Shown: in pieces, positions 15,960 through 24,775 of the stretch
Layout: each line of letters opens with the position of its first letter
Position numbering within the stretch: the stretch's first letter is position 1
Assembly: GCF_003751225.1 (NCBI RefSeq)
Contig: NZ_RJKE01000001.1
Coordinates: 5,580,001-5,644,000 of the forward strand
Source: Actinocorallia herbida
GTDB lineage: Bacteria > Actinomycetota > Actinomycetes > Streptosporangiales > Streptosporangiaceae
Reading direction: 5' to 3'
Length of the DNA: 64,000 nt
The notes under the pieces: generated by a model
Seen by the model: the letters and a program-made list of their open reading frames with translations, nothing else
The model's database searches: none
Told to the model about the DNA's origin: nothing
Program-made: the position numbers and the translations under genes

Positions 15960-17510
15960 ATGACCCTTCCCACGACCGATGTCGACCGCTGGCTCGCCCG
16001 GTTCGGGGCTCCGGACGCCCGCGCAGCCGAACTGCTGTGCGACGGGCACCCAGCGGAGGCCGTCGCCTTCACCGTGATCGAGCCGGATCTGTCCGCCCGT
16101 GACCTGACCTACGGCGAACTGGCCGACGCGTCGCGCAGGTTCGCCACCGCCTTGGCCGAGCGCGGCGTCGGCCGCGGTGACGGCGTCGCCGTGCTCATGG
16201 GCAAGAGCCGCGATCTCGTCGTGGCCCTGCTGGGCATCTGGCGGCTCGGCGCCGTCCACGTGCCGCTGTTCACCGCCTTCGCCACGCCCGCGATCGAGTT
16301 CCGGGTCCGCGCGAGCGGCGCCCGCGTGATCGTGGCGGATCCCGACCAGCGCCACAAGATCGACTCCCTCGACGGGCTCGACGTGATCGAGGGCGGCTCC
16401 GCGTTCGACGACCTGGTGGCCGCGCACCCGCCCTTCGCCGGTGCCGTGGCCGTGGGCGGGGACGGGACCCTCGTGCAGCTGTTCACCAGCGGCACGACCG
16501 GGCAGCCCAAGGGGGTTCCGGTGCCCGTGCGCGCGCTGGCCGCCTTCTGCTCCTACCTGCGGTACGGCCTCGACGTCACCGATGACGACGTCTTCTGGAA
16601 CGCCGCCGACCCCGGCTGGGCCTACGGCCTGTACTACGCGATCCTCGGCCCGCTGGCCCTGGGCAAGGCCAGTCTGCTGCTGCGCGCCGGGTTCTCACCG
16701 GAGGTCACCGTCCAGGTACTCCGCCGGTACGCGGTCACGAACCTCGCCGCCGCCCCCACCGTCTACCGCGGCCTCAGCAAGGACCCGTCGGTGCGCGGCA
16801 TCCGATTGCGCCGGGCCTCGTCGGCGGGCGAACCCCTCACTCCCGACGTCCCGCAATGGTCGCGCGAGGCGCTGGGCGTGGAGGTCCGCGACCACTACGG
16901 GCAGACCGAGCTCGGCATGGTCATCGCCAACGGCTGGCACGACGCCGTCCGCGCCCCGGTGAAACCCGGCTCCATGGGACGCGCGCTCCCCGGCTTCACC
17001 GCGGGCATCGTGGACGGACAGATCGCCATCGGCACCGACGGCAGCCCGCTCCTGTGGTTCGCCGGCTACACGGACGCGCCGGACAAGACCGCCGAGCGCT
17101 TCACTCCCGACGGCCACTGGTACCTCACCGCCGACACAGGGCGCGAGGACGAGGACGGCTGCTTCTTCTTCACCGCCCGGGACGACGACGTCGTCATCAT
17201 GGCCGGCTACCGCATCGGCCCGTTCGACGTCGAAAGCGTTCTCATCACCCACCCGGCGGTCGCCGACGTCGCCGTCATCGGCGTCCCCGACGAGCTCCGC
17301 GGAGAGGTCCTGCACGCCTGCGTGGTCCTGGCCGAGGGCCGCACCGCGTCGAACGGGCTGACCGCGGAACTCCAGGAACTCGTGAAGCGGCGCTTCGCCG
17401 CGCACGCCTACCCCCGGGCCGTCCACTACCTGGACCGGCTGCCCAAGACCCCCAGCGGCAAGGTCCAGCGCTTCGTCCTCCGCGGCCGGTACGGCTCCCG
17501 GCCCTCCTGA
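15960..17510 (+). CDS. AMP-dependent acyl-CoA synthetase/ligase
   Basis: A 516-residue adenylate-forming enzyme that activates a carboxylic acid as acyl-AMP and then acyl-CoA. It contains the P-loop TSGTTGQPKG (176-185), the YGQTE motif, the aspartate region TADTGRED and the catalytic lysine K501 in PKTPSGKVQRF. The overall pattern (WNAADPGWAYGLYY) is closest to acetyl/propionyl or medium-chain acyl-CoA synthetases. The ATG at 15960 has GAGG nine bases upstream. An upstream ATG at 15906 would add 18 residues unlike the family. The next gene starts 60 bases downstream and is probably co-transcribed. Confidence 0.8.
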   Translation: MTLPTTDVDRWLARFGAPDARAAELLCDGHPAEAVAFTVIEPDLSARDLTYGELADASRRFATALAERGVGRGDGVAVLMGKSRDLVVALLGIWRLGAVHVPLFTAFATPAIEFRVRASGARVIVADPDQRHKIDSLDGLDVIEGGSAFDDLVAAHPPFAGAVAVGGDGTLVQLFTSGTTGQPKGVPVPVRALAAFCSYLRYGLDVTDDDVFWNAADPGWAYGLYYAILGPLALGKASLLLRAGFSPEVTVQVLRRYAVTNLAAAPTVYRGLSKDPSVRGIRLRRASSAGEPLTPDVPQWSREALGVEVRDHYGQTELGMVIANGWHDAVRAPVKPGSMGRALPGFTAGIVDGQIAIGTDGSPLLWFAGYTDAPDKTAERFTPDGHWYLTADTGREDEDGCFFFTARDDDVVIMAGYRIGPFDVESVLITHPAVADVAVIGVPDELRGEVLHACVVLAEGRTASNGLTAELQELVKRRFAAHAYPRAVHYLDRLPKTPSGKVQRFVLRGRYGSRPS

Positions 17511-17569
17511 CAGCGCACCACCGCCGGACAAGAACCACGCATGGAACCACGAACGGAAGCGGAAAGAAC

Positions 17570-18661
17570 ATGAGCGTTGTGACGACGGTCCGGGGCGACG
17601 TGGACCCCGGCTCCCTCGGCTTCACCAGCATGCACGAACACCTGAACGCCGACCTCTCCCTCATGGCGGCGCTCATCAAGCGGTACGGCGCGCCGGAACT
17701 TCCCCCGGAGATGCTCGAGCTGCGAACGGACAACCTCGCGTTCCTACGCGAAGCAGGGGCCGTCTCCTCCAGCCAGTGCCGCACCACCGGCGACGTGGAC
17801 TACACGACGGCGGAGCTGGGCTTCTTCAAGGAAGTGGGAGGCGGCGCGATCTGCGACGCCTCGCCGATCGGACTGCGCGGCGACGTCCGGGACCTGCGCG
17901 CCGCCTCGGAGCGTTCCGGCGTCCACGTCATCTTCGCGACCGGCCTCTACGTCGCCGACTGCCGCCCCGCCGAGTTCGCGGCAATGGACGAGAAGGCGCT
18001 CTTCGAGTTCTTCACCCGTGAGGTGGAGGAGGGCGTCGAGGACACCGGCATCCGTCCGGGGTTCCTCAAATGCGCGCTGTCCTCGATGGACCCCTCGGCG
18101 GAGCTGCAAGAGACGGAGGTCGCGACGCTCCGGACGCTCGGGCGCATCTCCGCCGCGACCGGTCTCAGCCTCCAGGTGCACACGGCCTTCCCGATGTCCC
18201 ACGCCCAGGTGCTGCAGGGCGTCGATGCGGCACTCGGCACGGGGATGGCCCCCGACCGCCTGGTGATGATCCACATGGACTCGTTCCTGCGCCCGTGGGA
18301 CGCCCTCACCACCTACATGGGCGACATGAACGCGGCACGGAACATCTCCACCGAGCTCCAGCGGACCATCCTCGACCGCGGGGCCAACATCGGCTTCGAC
18401 TCCTGGTCGGCCACCACCGCCATCCTGCCCGACGACTTCGATCGGATGAAGGGACTGGTCGACCTGCTCCGCGCCGGATACGCCGGACAGATCGTCCTCG
18501 GGCACGACACGACCACCAAGGCGCACGGCAAGTCCTACGGGTACTACGGGTTCACCCGGTTCCCACAGTTCATTCCCGGCATGCTCACCCGGTTCGGCTT
18601 CGGCGACGACGTCTTCCGGCGTCTTGTGGTCGACAACCCGGCGAGAATCCTCGCGCACTGA
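17570..18661 (+). CDS. Phosphotriesterase-family metal-dependent hydrolase (lactonase-like)
   Basis: A 363-residue TIM-barrel hydrolase of the phosphotriesterase/lactonase group. The binuclear metal ligands can be followed: H22 and H24 in TSMHEHLNAD, the carboxylated lysine K167 in GFLKCAL, H204 in LQVHTAF, H235 in MIHMDSF and D313 in LGHDTTT. Family members open lactones or hydrolyse organophosphates or amides. The start at 17570 follows GGAAAGAA. A much longer upstream frame only shadows the ligase gene. Downstream of the CoA ligase, a role in opening a ring lactone of the catabolised substrate is plausible. Confidence 0.8.
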   Translation: MSVVTTVRGDVDPGSLGFTSMHEHLNADLSLMAALIKRYGAPELPPEMLELRTDNLAFLREAGAVSSSQCRTTGDVDYTTAELGFFKEVGGGAICDASPIGLRGDVRDLRAASERSGVHVIFATGLYVADCRPAEFAAMDEKALFEFFTREVEEGVEDTGIRPGFLKCALSSMDPSAELQETEVATLRTLGRISAATGLSLQVHTAFPMSHAQVLQGVDAALGTGMAPDRLVMIHMDSFLRPWDALTTYMGDMNAARNISTELQRTILDRGANIGFDSWSATTAILPDDFDRMKGLVDLLRAGYAGQIVLGHDTTTKAHGKSYGYYGFTRFPQFIPGMLTRFGFGDDVFRRLVVDNPARILAH

Positions 18662-18731
18662 TCCAAGCGACCACCCACGACGAAGGCTCAGGCCGTTCCC
18701 GGGCTCCGCCCAGCCCACCGATGTTAACCGA

Positions 18732-18756
18732 ACGCTAATCATTGATCTCTTAGCGT
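18732..18756. promoter_or_regulatory. Inverted repeat ACGCTAA-N11-TTAGCGT in a promoter region
   Basis: Perfect 7-base arms separated by 11 bases, 7 bases before the start of the AbrB-type membrane gene, in an AT-richer stretch. It fits an operator for an unseen regulator of that gene. No regulator gene is adjacent. Confidence 0.45.
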
Positions 18757-18763
18757 CACCGGC

Positions 18764-19909
18764 ATGTCTATCCCAAGGTGCTCCTGGAGCCATGTGCGGC
18801 AGCGGAGCCTCGACTTTCTGGTGTGGGGTGCGATCCTGGCGGCCATGGCGGCGGTCGGCGAACTCGGCGAACTCGGCGAACCCGTCATCCCGTCGCCCCA
18901 CCTGCTCATGCCGCTGGCCTGCGGAATGCTCGCCGCGCTGAACGGACTGGTGCGCGACCACCGCCCGCCCGCGATCCTGAGCCGTGGCTGCCAGGCCCTC
19001 CTCGGCGTGCTGATCGGCAGTTACCTGGACACCTCGGCGCTCAGCGAAGTCGTCGGCGAGGCCGCGCCGCTGGTCACGGTGACCCTGGCGACGCTGGTCA
19101 TCTGCCAGGCGGCGGCCTGGTTCATGGTGCGCTTCAACGGAATGGACCGTGCCACCGCGACCCTCGGGATGACGGCGGGAGGGTCCGCCGCCGCGATCGC
19201 GTCCGCGGAGGACCTCGGGGCGGACGGGCGGCAGGTGGCATTCATGCAGTACCTGAGGCTCGTCCTGATCGTGGTCAGCACGCCGATGCTGCTGAGCTGG
19301 TTCCTGTCCGCTCCTCGTCCCGCGCCCGGCGGCGCGCCCGCAGGCACCTCCTGGCCCCTGGTGAGCGGCCCGGACCAGCTGCACGGTCTCCTTGTGCTCG
19401 CGGGCATCGCCGTGGCGGGCCAGATCACGGGAAGGGTCCTGCGGCTGCCCAGCCCCGCCACGCTCGGGCCCATGCTGATGGCGGCTCTGGTCACCGTCAC
19501 CGGACTCGCACACGGATTCGCACCCCAAGGGGCGCTGCGGACGGTGCTGTTCACCACGGTCGGCCTCGAGGTCGGCCTTCGCTTCTCCCGCCGGACCGTC
19601 TGGAGGCTGCGGCGGATCCTTCCGGCCACCCTCCTGTGCACGGTCATCGTCAGCGCCGCCTGCGGAACGCTGGCCTGGGTCGTCTCCCGGTTCACCCGCA
19701 TACCGTTCGCCGACTCCTACCTGGCGACCACCCCCGGAGGCATCAACGCGGTCCTGGCCACCGCGTCCTCGATGCACGCCGACGTCCCCCTCGTCTCCAG
19801 CGTGCAGGGCCTCCGCCTCTTCGCCGTGGCGCTCATCGCACCCGTGGTGATCAAGCTGACGCTGCGCGTCTGGACACGGCGGCAGCGCGGCCCTGGCCCG
19901 AGCGCCTGA
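18764..19909 (+). CDS. AbrB-family membrane protein (putative transporter/regulator)
   Basis: A 381-residue polytopic membrane protein with about ten predicted hydrophobic segments arranged as two repeats. The C-terminal repeat has the family pattern TTPGGINAVLATASSMHADV followed by VSSVQGLRLF, and the N-terminal repeat has MTAGGSAAAIASAEDLGAD. This is the family historically labelled AbrB or ammonia monooxygenase-like, of unproven transport function. The ATG at 18764 has no strong ribosome binding site and may be nearly leaderless. It is probably a single-gene unit. Confidence 0.75.
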   Translation: MSIPRCSWSHVRQRSLDFLVWGAILAAMAAVGELGELGEPVIPSPHLLMPLACGMLAALNGLVRDHRPPAILSRGCQALLGVLIGSYLDTSALSEVVGEAAPLVTVTLATLVICQAAAWFMVRFNGMDRATATLGMTAGGSAAAIASAEDLGADGRQVAFMQYLRLVLIVVSTPMLLSWFLSAPRPAPGGAPAGTSWPLVSGPDQLHGLLVLAGIAVAGQITGRVLRLPSPATLGPMLMAALVTVTGLAHGFAPQGALRTVLFTTVGLEVGLRFSRRTVWRLRRILPATLLCTVIVSAACGTLAWVVSRFTRIPFADSYLATTPGGINAVLATASSMHADVPLVSSVQGLRLFAVALIAPVVIKLTLRVWTRRQRGPGPSA

Positions 19910-20047
19910 CCAGGGCTCCGATGCGGGGGCGGAGCACCGGCGTCTGCCGGAACCGCGCGTTTGGGGGCTGCGTGCCCGTGGGTTGGCCGGGCGCTAACCT
20001 CCGGGTGGCTAGCTTGAGCGCGATCCCGAACCGAACAGGAAGCTCGG

Positions 20048-20671
20048 ATGTCCGCGCTCGCTTTGAACCCACTTGACGCCCAAGCCATGATCACCGCGTT
20101 CGGCACCGTCGGCGTCGCCGTGATCCTCTTCGCCGAGACCGGTCTGCTGATCGGCTTCTTCCTGCCCGGTGACTCGCTGCTGTTCACCGCGGGCCTGCTG
20201 TGCACGACGACCGCCACCGGAACCACGCCGTTGTCGCTGCCATGGGTCCTGCTCGCGGCCGTCGCCGGAGCACTGATCGGCGCGCCGACGGGCTTCGTCA
20301 TCGGCCGCCGCGGCGGGCGCCTTCTGCTCGACCGGACGGGAAACAGGCAGCTCCACCGGGGCATGGCCAGAGCCGAGGAACTCCTCACCCGCTACGGCCA
20401 TGGCAAAGCCATCGTCCTCGCCCGCTTCGTCCCGGTCGTGCGGACGGTGCTCAACCCGATGGCCGGCGCCCTGGGCGTGCCCGCCCGGGCCTTCGCGCTC
20501 TGGCAGATCCTCGGCGGGCTGCTGTGGACGGTCGGCCTCATCATCGCTGGATTCCTCCTCGGCAGCACGATCCCGGGCGTCGACCGGTACCTGCTGCCGG
20601 TGGTCTGCCTGATCGTCGTCGTCTCCGCCGTCCCGGTCGCACTCGAACTGCGCCGCGCGCGCCGGGCCTGA
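20048..20671 (+). CDS. DedA family membrane protein
   Basis: A 207-residue inner-membrane protein. It shows the DedA signatures FAETGLLIGFFLPGDSLLF near the N-terminus and ARFVPVVRTVLNPMAGALG in the middle, with about five hydrophobic segments. DedA proteins are thought to flip undecaprenyl phosphate or phospholipids and to support membrane homeostasis. It lies 108 bases before the sensor kinase gene at 20780. Confidence 0.85.
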   Translation: MSALALNPLDAQAMITAFGTVGVAVILFAETGLLIGFFLPGDSLLFTAGLLCTTTATGTTPLSLPWVLLAAVAGALIGAPTGFVIGRRGGRLLLDRTGNRQLHRGMARAEELLTRYGHGKAIVLARFVPVVRTVLNPMAGALGVPARAFALWQILGGLLWTVGLIIAGFLLGSTIPGVDRYLLPVVCLIVVVSAVPVALELRRARRA

Positions 20672-20779
20672 CACCACCGCGCACGCTTCACCGAAGAACA
20701 GCGCACGGTAGGTTGCAGAGTACGCAACGTGCCCGCGATCAGGTGAGCGTCAGACTCGAGGAACCAGCAGGAGGGCCGA

Positions 20780-22054
20780 GTGCGCAGACGCATCGTGAGC
20801 CTGAGCGTGCTGGCGTCGATGCTGGCGATCAGCCTGTTCGGCATCCCGCTGGCGGTCGGCGTGGCCCGCTACCTCATCGCCGACGAACGCGCCGAACTGG
20901 AGCGCATGGCCACCCAGGCGACCTTGGCGGTGGTGAACGGCGGCGCCGGAGCCGTGCTGCCGGAGACGGAATCCGACGTCTTCCTCGGCCTCTACGACCG
21001 GTCCGGGCGCAAGATCAGGGGGACGGGCCCCGAAGTCGGCGACGAACCTGTGCGCAGCGCTCTGGGCGGGAGGGTGACGAGCACCGACAGCGGCTCCGAT
21101 TTCGTCGTCACCATCCCGGTCGCCGGGGACGAGAGCGCCATCGCCGTCGTACGCGCCGCCGAGTCCCGATGGGAGGTGTCCGGTCAGATCGGGCTGACCT
21201 GGCTGCTCATGCTCGGCACCGCCTGCGTGGCGGCAGGGCTGACCTGGCTGCTCGCGCGCCGCCAAGCCCGCAGGCTCGCGCTGCCGATCGAGGACCTCGC
21301 GATGACCGCGGCCCGCCTGGGCGAGGGCGACTTCAGCGTCCGCACCCGTCCCAGCGGCATCCCCGAGGTCGACGAGGCGGGGGCCGCCTTGAACGCCACC
21401 GCGGCGCGGATCAACGGCCTGATCACCCGGGAGCGGGCCTTCTCCGCCGACGCCTCACACCAGCTGAGAACCCCGCTCACCGGCCTGAAACTGCGCCTGG
21501 AGGCCGCTCTCGACGGACCCACCGCGAACCGCGACCGGGCGCTCGCCCAGGCGATCGAGACGGTCGACCGATTGGAGGACACGATCAGAGACCTCCTCGC
21601 CCTGGCCAGGGACGCGCCCCGGCAGGGGAGGCCGCTCGACGTGGCCGCGCTCACCGAGGAGATCGAGCACACCTGGCACCGCGATCTCGCCGCGCACTCC
21701 CGGCCGCTGCGCGTCCGCGTCGAGCGCGACGCCCCTCCCAGCACCGCGTCCTCCCCCGCGGTCCGCCAGATCCTCGCCGTCCTGCTCGACAACGCCTCCC
21801 GGCACGGCTCCGGCACGGTCACCGTCACCGTCAGGGACGCCTCCGGCGCGCTGGCCCTGGACGTCTCCGACGAAGGCGACGTCGGCGCCGAGGACACCGA
21901 AACCTTCTTCCGCCGCACCCCCACCCGCGAGGGCCACCGCATCGGCCTGGCCATGGCCCGCACCCTGGCCGAAGCCGAGAACGGCCGCCTCACCCTCACC
22001 GCCTCCTCCCCCACCACGTTCACCCTGCTGCTCCCCGCCGCCCGCACCACCTGA
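20780..22054 (+). CDS. Two-component sensor histidine kinase without adjacent regulator
   Basis: A 424-residue membrane kinase. It has TM1 at about 7-30, an extracytoplasmic loop, TM2 at about 138-159, then HAMP (RRLALPIEDLAMTAARLGEG), a phospho-acceptor H227 in ASHQLRTPLTG, an N-box LLDNASRHG and a weak G-box (DVSDEGDVGAED in place of DxGxG). The GTG start at 20780 follows AGGAGGG. The usual response regulator gene is missing: DedA precedes it and a truncated COG4705 gene follows. A related but complete RR-HK-COG4705 operon exists at 36036-39252, so this looks like a partly lost copy. Confidence 0.8.
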   Translation: MRRRIVSLSVLASMLAISLFGIPLAVGVARYLIADERAELERMATQATLAVVNGGAGAVLPETESDVFLGLYDRSGRKIRGTGPEVGDEPVRSALGGRVTSTDSGSDFVVTIPVAGDESAIAVVRAAESRWEVSGQIGLTWLLMLGTACVAAGLTWLLARRQARRLALPIEDLAMTAARLGEGDFSVRTRPSGIPEVDEAGAALNATAARINGLITRERAFSADASHQLRTPLTGLKLRLEAALDGPTANRDRALAQAIETVDRLEDTIRDLLALARDAPRQGRPLDVAALTEEIEHTWHRDLAAHSRPLRVRVERDAPPSTASSPAVRQILAVLLDNASRHGSGTVTVTVRDASGALALDVSDEGDVGAEDTETFFRRTPTREGHRIGLAMARTLAEAENGRLTLTASSPTTFTLLLPAARTT

Positions 22055-22080
22055 CGAGCCCGCGACGGTCGGAGGGCGGC

Positions 22081-22098
22081 GTTCAGGATGTGTTCAGG
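22081..22098 (+). promoter_or_regulatory. 11-bp-spaced direct repeats GTTCAGG-N4-GTTCAGG
   Basis: Two identical GTTCAGG heptamers separated by four bases just before the truncated COG4705 gene. Direct repeats with an 11-base period are the usual site for OmpR/PhoB-family response regulators. A similar 11-base-period repeat precedes the intact COG4705 gene at 37310. Confidence 0.55.
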
Positions 22099-22120
22099 CG
22101 GCGGGCACGACGGTGGAGGC

Positions 22121-22393
22121 ATGACTTGTCCATCGATTCGAGAAGGGCCGCACACCGCGGCCTCCATGGCGAAGAAGCTGCCCGCCGTCACACTGGTCTT
22201 CTGGATCATGAAGGTGGCGGCGACGACCTTGGGGGAGACCGCAGGCGATCTGTTCGCGCAGACCCTGAAGATCGGATACTTCCTGACCACCGTCGTGCTC
22301 TTCGGGGTCTTCCTGGTGAGCCTGGTGGTGCAGTTGAGGTCACGGCGCTACAACCCGCTCTTCTACTGGACGGCGATCGCGACCACGACCTGA
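22121..22393 (+). pseudogene. COG4705-type membrane protein, truncated 5' fragment
   Basis: Ninety codons. KKLPAVTLVFWIMKVAATTL, then GETAGDLFAQTL and the next hydrophobic segment correspond to the first two membrane segments of the COG4705 family and to residues 17-75 of the intact gene at 37310 (NKVPEVTVWFWVIKILCTTV). The frame stops right after YWTAIATTT, where the full-length protein would continue through several more membrane segments. Directly downstream begins the 3' part of an unrelated ABC ATPase gene, so a deletion probably joined the two. Confidence 0.75.
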
Positions 22394-22449
22394 GGCGCAC
22401 CCGCGTCGGCCGCGTCGGGCAGGACCCCGGCTCCGCCCTCAACCCCCGC

Positions 22450-23352
22450 ATGAAGGTGCGGCGCCCCGTCGCCGAAACCCTCCGCCCGGCCTCGCCGGAG
22501 GCCGTCGAGGATCTGCTGCGCGCCTGCCGCCAGCCCACCGGCGACGGGTTGCTCGACCGGCGCGTCCAGACGATCTCCGGCGGCCAGCAGCGGCGGGTCG
22601 CGCTCGCGCGGGCGACGTCCTCTCGGCATCGGATCGCCGAACGACGGACTCCGGCGGAACCCTCCCCGGCACCGACCGGGGGCCTCACGGCACGGCGGAT
22701 CGACGTCGCCTTCCGCGGGAACCGGGTGCTCTCCGGCGTGGACCTCGAGGTGTCGCCGGGATCGGCCGTCGGGGTGACCGGACCGTCCGGCACCGGCAAG
22801 ACCCTGCTCCTGCGGGTCCTCGCCGGGCTGCACCGGCCCGACGGCGGGACGCTCCACCTCGACGGCGCCGCCCTTCCCGCTCGAGCGCGGCGGCGGGCTC
22901 CAGAGGAGCGGCGCAGGATCCAGTTCGTCCCGCAGAACCCCCTGGGCGCGCTCAACCCCGCCCGCACCATCGCCGCCACCCTCGCCCGACCGCTCTCCCG
23001 CCTGGGCGGGATCAGCGGACCCGACCTGGACGACCGGGTGGCCGAGCTGCTGCACCAGGTCGGCCTCCCCGCCGACTTCGCCGACCGCCGTCCGGCCGAG
23101 CTGTCGGGCAGACAGCGACAGCGGGTCTCCATCGCCCGCGCTTTGGCCGCGGGACCCGACTACCTGCTCTGCGACGAGATCACCTCCGCCCTCGATCCGG
23201 ACACCGGTCACGAGATCATGGCCATGCTCTCCCGGCTCCGCACCGACCGCGGCACGGCGCTCCTCGTCATCAGCCACCAGCTCGACCTCATCGAGACCTA
23301 CACCGACCGGACCCTCCTTCTCGGGCCGGACGGCCTCACCTCGTGCAGTTGA
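22450..23352 (+). CDS. Peptide/nickel-type ABC transporter ATP-binding protein, rearranged
   Basis: The open frame encodes an N-terminal remnant with an ABC signature (TISGGQQRRVALARA, about residues 42-56) but no Walker A. A complete second ABC domain follows: GPSGTGKT, Q-loop FVPQNPLGALNPART, signature LSGRQRQRVSIARAL (Gly to Arg change), Walker B YLLCDEITSALD and H-loop VISHQLD. Tandem DppD/DppF fusions are typical of oligopeptide or nickel importers. Here the first ATPase has lost its front half, and coding similarity begins near 22411 right after the COG4705 fragment. No permease or binding protein is nearby, so function is doubtful. Confidence 0.6.
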   Translation: MKVRRPVAETLRPASPEAVEDLLRACRQPTGDGLLDRRVQTISGGQQRRVALARATSSRHRIAERRTPAEPSPAPTGGLTARRIDVAFRGNRVLSGVDLEVSPGSAVGVTGPSGTGKTLLLRVLAGLHRPDGGTLHLDGAALPARARRRAPEERRRIQFVPQNPLGALNPARTIAATLARPLSRLGGISGPDLDDRVAELLHQVGLPADFADRRPAELSGRQRQRVSIARALAAGPDYLLCDEITSALDPDTGHEIMAMLSRLRTDRGTALLVISHQLDLIETYTDRTLLLGPDGLTSCS

Positions 23353-23516
23353 CGGGCTCTCCTTCCGGCCACCGACCGGCCCGATGAGCGCCGGCCTGCG
23401 CGAAGGCGGCTTCCGGCGTTTACCGGGCGCTTTCCTGCCGCGAAGGGGGCGCTATCCCACCGGTGCCTAACGTCGGTTTTGTAACGACCAATCAGCCTTC
23501 TCCCTCAGGAGCGGTC

Positions 23517-24116
23517 ATGATCACTCTCCCCAGGCGGCTCGCCTGCCTCACCCTGGGTCTCACGGCGGTGATCACCCTGAGCGCCTGCCAGCCCGGATCC
23601 CCTAACGCGACGGCCTCTGCCGCGCAGGACAAGCCTTCGCCGGAGGTCAACCCGCCCGGCGACATCCCCGACAACCAGGTCTATGTGCCGTTCACCGTCC
23701 CGGGTGGCACCTTCACCGTGAAGGTGCCCGAGGGGTGGGCGCAATCCCAGGACGGGCAGGCCACGGTCTTCACCGACAAGCTCAACACCGTCCGGATCGA
23801 GGCCGCCTCAGCCTCGTCGGCCCCGACCACGGCCACCGCCCAGGCAGAGATCGCCAAGATCAAGGCGTCCGCCCAGGGGTTCTCCGGGGGGCAAGTGTCC
23901 CAGGCCCAGCGCAAGGCGGGCCCGGCCATCCTGATCACCTATCAGGAGAAGTCGACGCCCAACGCGGTGACCGGCAAGGCCGTCACCGACGCGGTCGAGC
24001 ACTACACGTTCTGGAAGAGCGGCCACGAGGCCGTGCTCACCCTGTCCGGACCGGTCGGCGCCGACAACGTGGACCCGTGGCGGACGATCACGGACTCGGT
24101 GCAGTGGGCACCATGA
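23517..24116 (+). CDS. Exported lipoprotein of an ABC operon
   Basis: A 199-residue lipoprotein with signal peptide and lipobox LSAC (Cys at 24). The mature part starts with an Asn/Ser/Pro-rich linker, then a small domain (VPFTVPGGTFTVKVPEGWAQ) like PsbP/DUF-type solute-associated lipoproteins. The ATG at 23517 follows CAGGAG. It overlaps the next gene by ATGA, so it is part of a four-gene operon with two ATPases and a large permease. It is probably the extracellular accessory of that system. Confidence 0.75.
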   Translation: MITLPRRLACLTLGLTAVITLSACQPGSPNATASAAQDKPSPEVNPPGDIPDNQVYVPFTVPGGTFTVKVPEGWAQSQDGQATVFTDKLNTVRIEAASASSAPTTATAQAEIAKIKASAQGFSGGQVSQAQRKAGPAILITYQEKSTPNAVTGKAVTDAVEHYTFWKSGHEAVLTLSGPVGADNVDPWRTITDSVQWAP

Positions 24117-24775
24117 CCGCCGCCCTGGAAGCCGAGTCGCTGTACCGGTTCTTCCGGGCGGGCGACGAGGAGACCCTCGCACTGCGCGGGGTGTCCCTGA
24201 CCGTCGGCGCCGGTGAGTTCGCGGTCGTCGCCGGGCCGTCGGGCTCGGGCAAGTCGACACTCCTGGCCTGCCTGGCCGGGCTTGACGAACCCGACGGCGG
24301 CACCGTCCGGATCGCGGGCGAGCCGATGAGCCACCGGCCCGAGACGGTCCGCGCACGGCTGCGGGCGGACCACGTCGGCGTCCTCTTCCAGTCCGGGAAC
24401 CTGCTCGCGCACCTGACCGTCGCACAGAACCTCGCCCTGTGCCGCAAGCTGCCCTCCCGCAAGCCGGGGCCGGACGCCGACCGGCTCCTGGAAGCGGTCG
24501 GGCTCACCACGCGGGCCCACGCCCGCCCGGCCGAGCTGTCCGGCGGGGAGGCGGCGCGGGCAGGGCTCGCCCTCGCTCTCGCGGCCGACCCGGCCGTCCT
24601 GCTGGCCGATGAGCCGACCGGCGAACTCGACTCCGTCACCGAGGCCCAGATCCTCGACCTGCTGCTGCACCGCGCCGCCCTCGGCACCGCGGTCCTCGTC
24701 GCGAGCCACAGCCCCGCGGTCGCGGCCTCCGCCGACCGGGTGATCCGGCTCAGCGACGGGAAGGTCACGCCATGA
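24113..24775 (+). CDS. ABC transporter ATP-binding protein (MacB/LolD-like)
   Basis: A 220-residue ATPase with Walker A GPSGSGKST, Q-loop VLFQSGNLL, signature ELSGGEAARAGLALAL, Walker B VLLADEPTGELD and H-loop ASHSP. These traits match the MacB/LolD subfamily that powers FtsX-type permeases rather than classical transport. Start and stop overlap both neighbours by ATGA. It is smaller and more diverged than the next ATPase, so the two may form a heterodimer. Confidence 0.8.
   Translation: MTAALEAESLYRFFRAGDEETLALRGVSLTVGAGEFAVVAGPSGSGKSTLLACLAGLDEPDGGTVRIAGEPMSHRPETVRARLRADHVGVLFQSGNLLAHLTVAQNLALCRKLPSRKPGPDADRLLEAVGLTTRAHARPAELSGGEAARAGLALALAADPAVLLADEPTGELDSVTEAQILDLLLHRAALGTAVLVASHSPAVAASADRVIRLSDGKVTP

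Noticed and set aside
20200-22440. Possibility that the ABC ATPase frame starts as far upstream as 20200
   Set aside because: Upstream of about 22411 it runs through DedA and kinase genes in the wrong frame and is Arg/Pro-rich.
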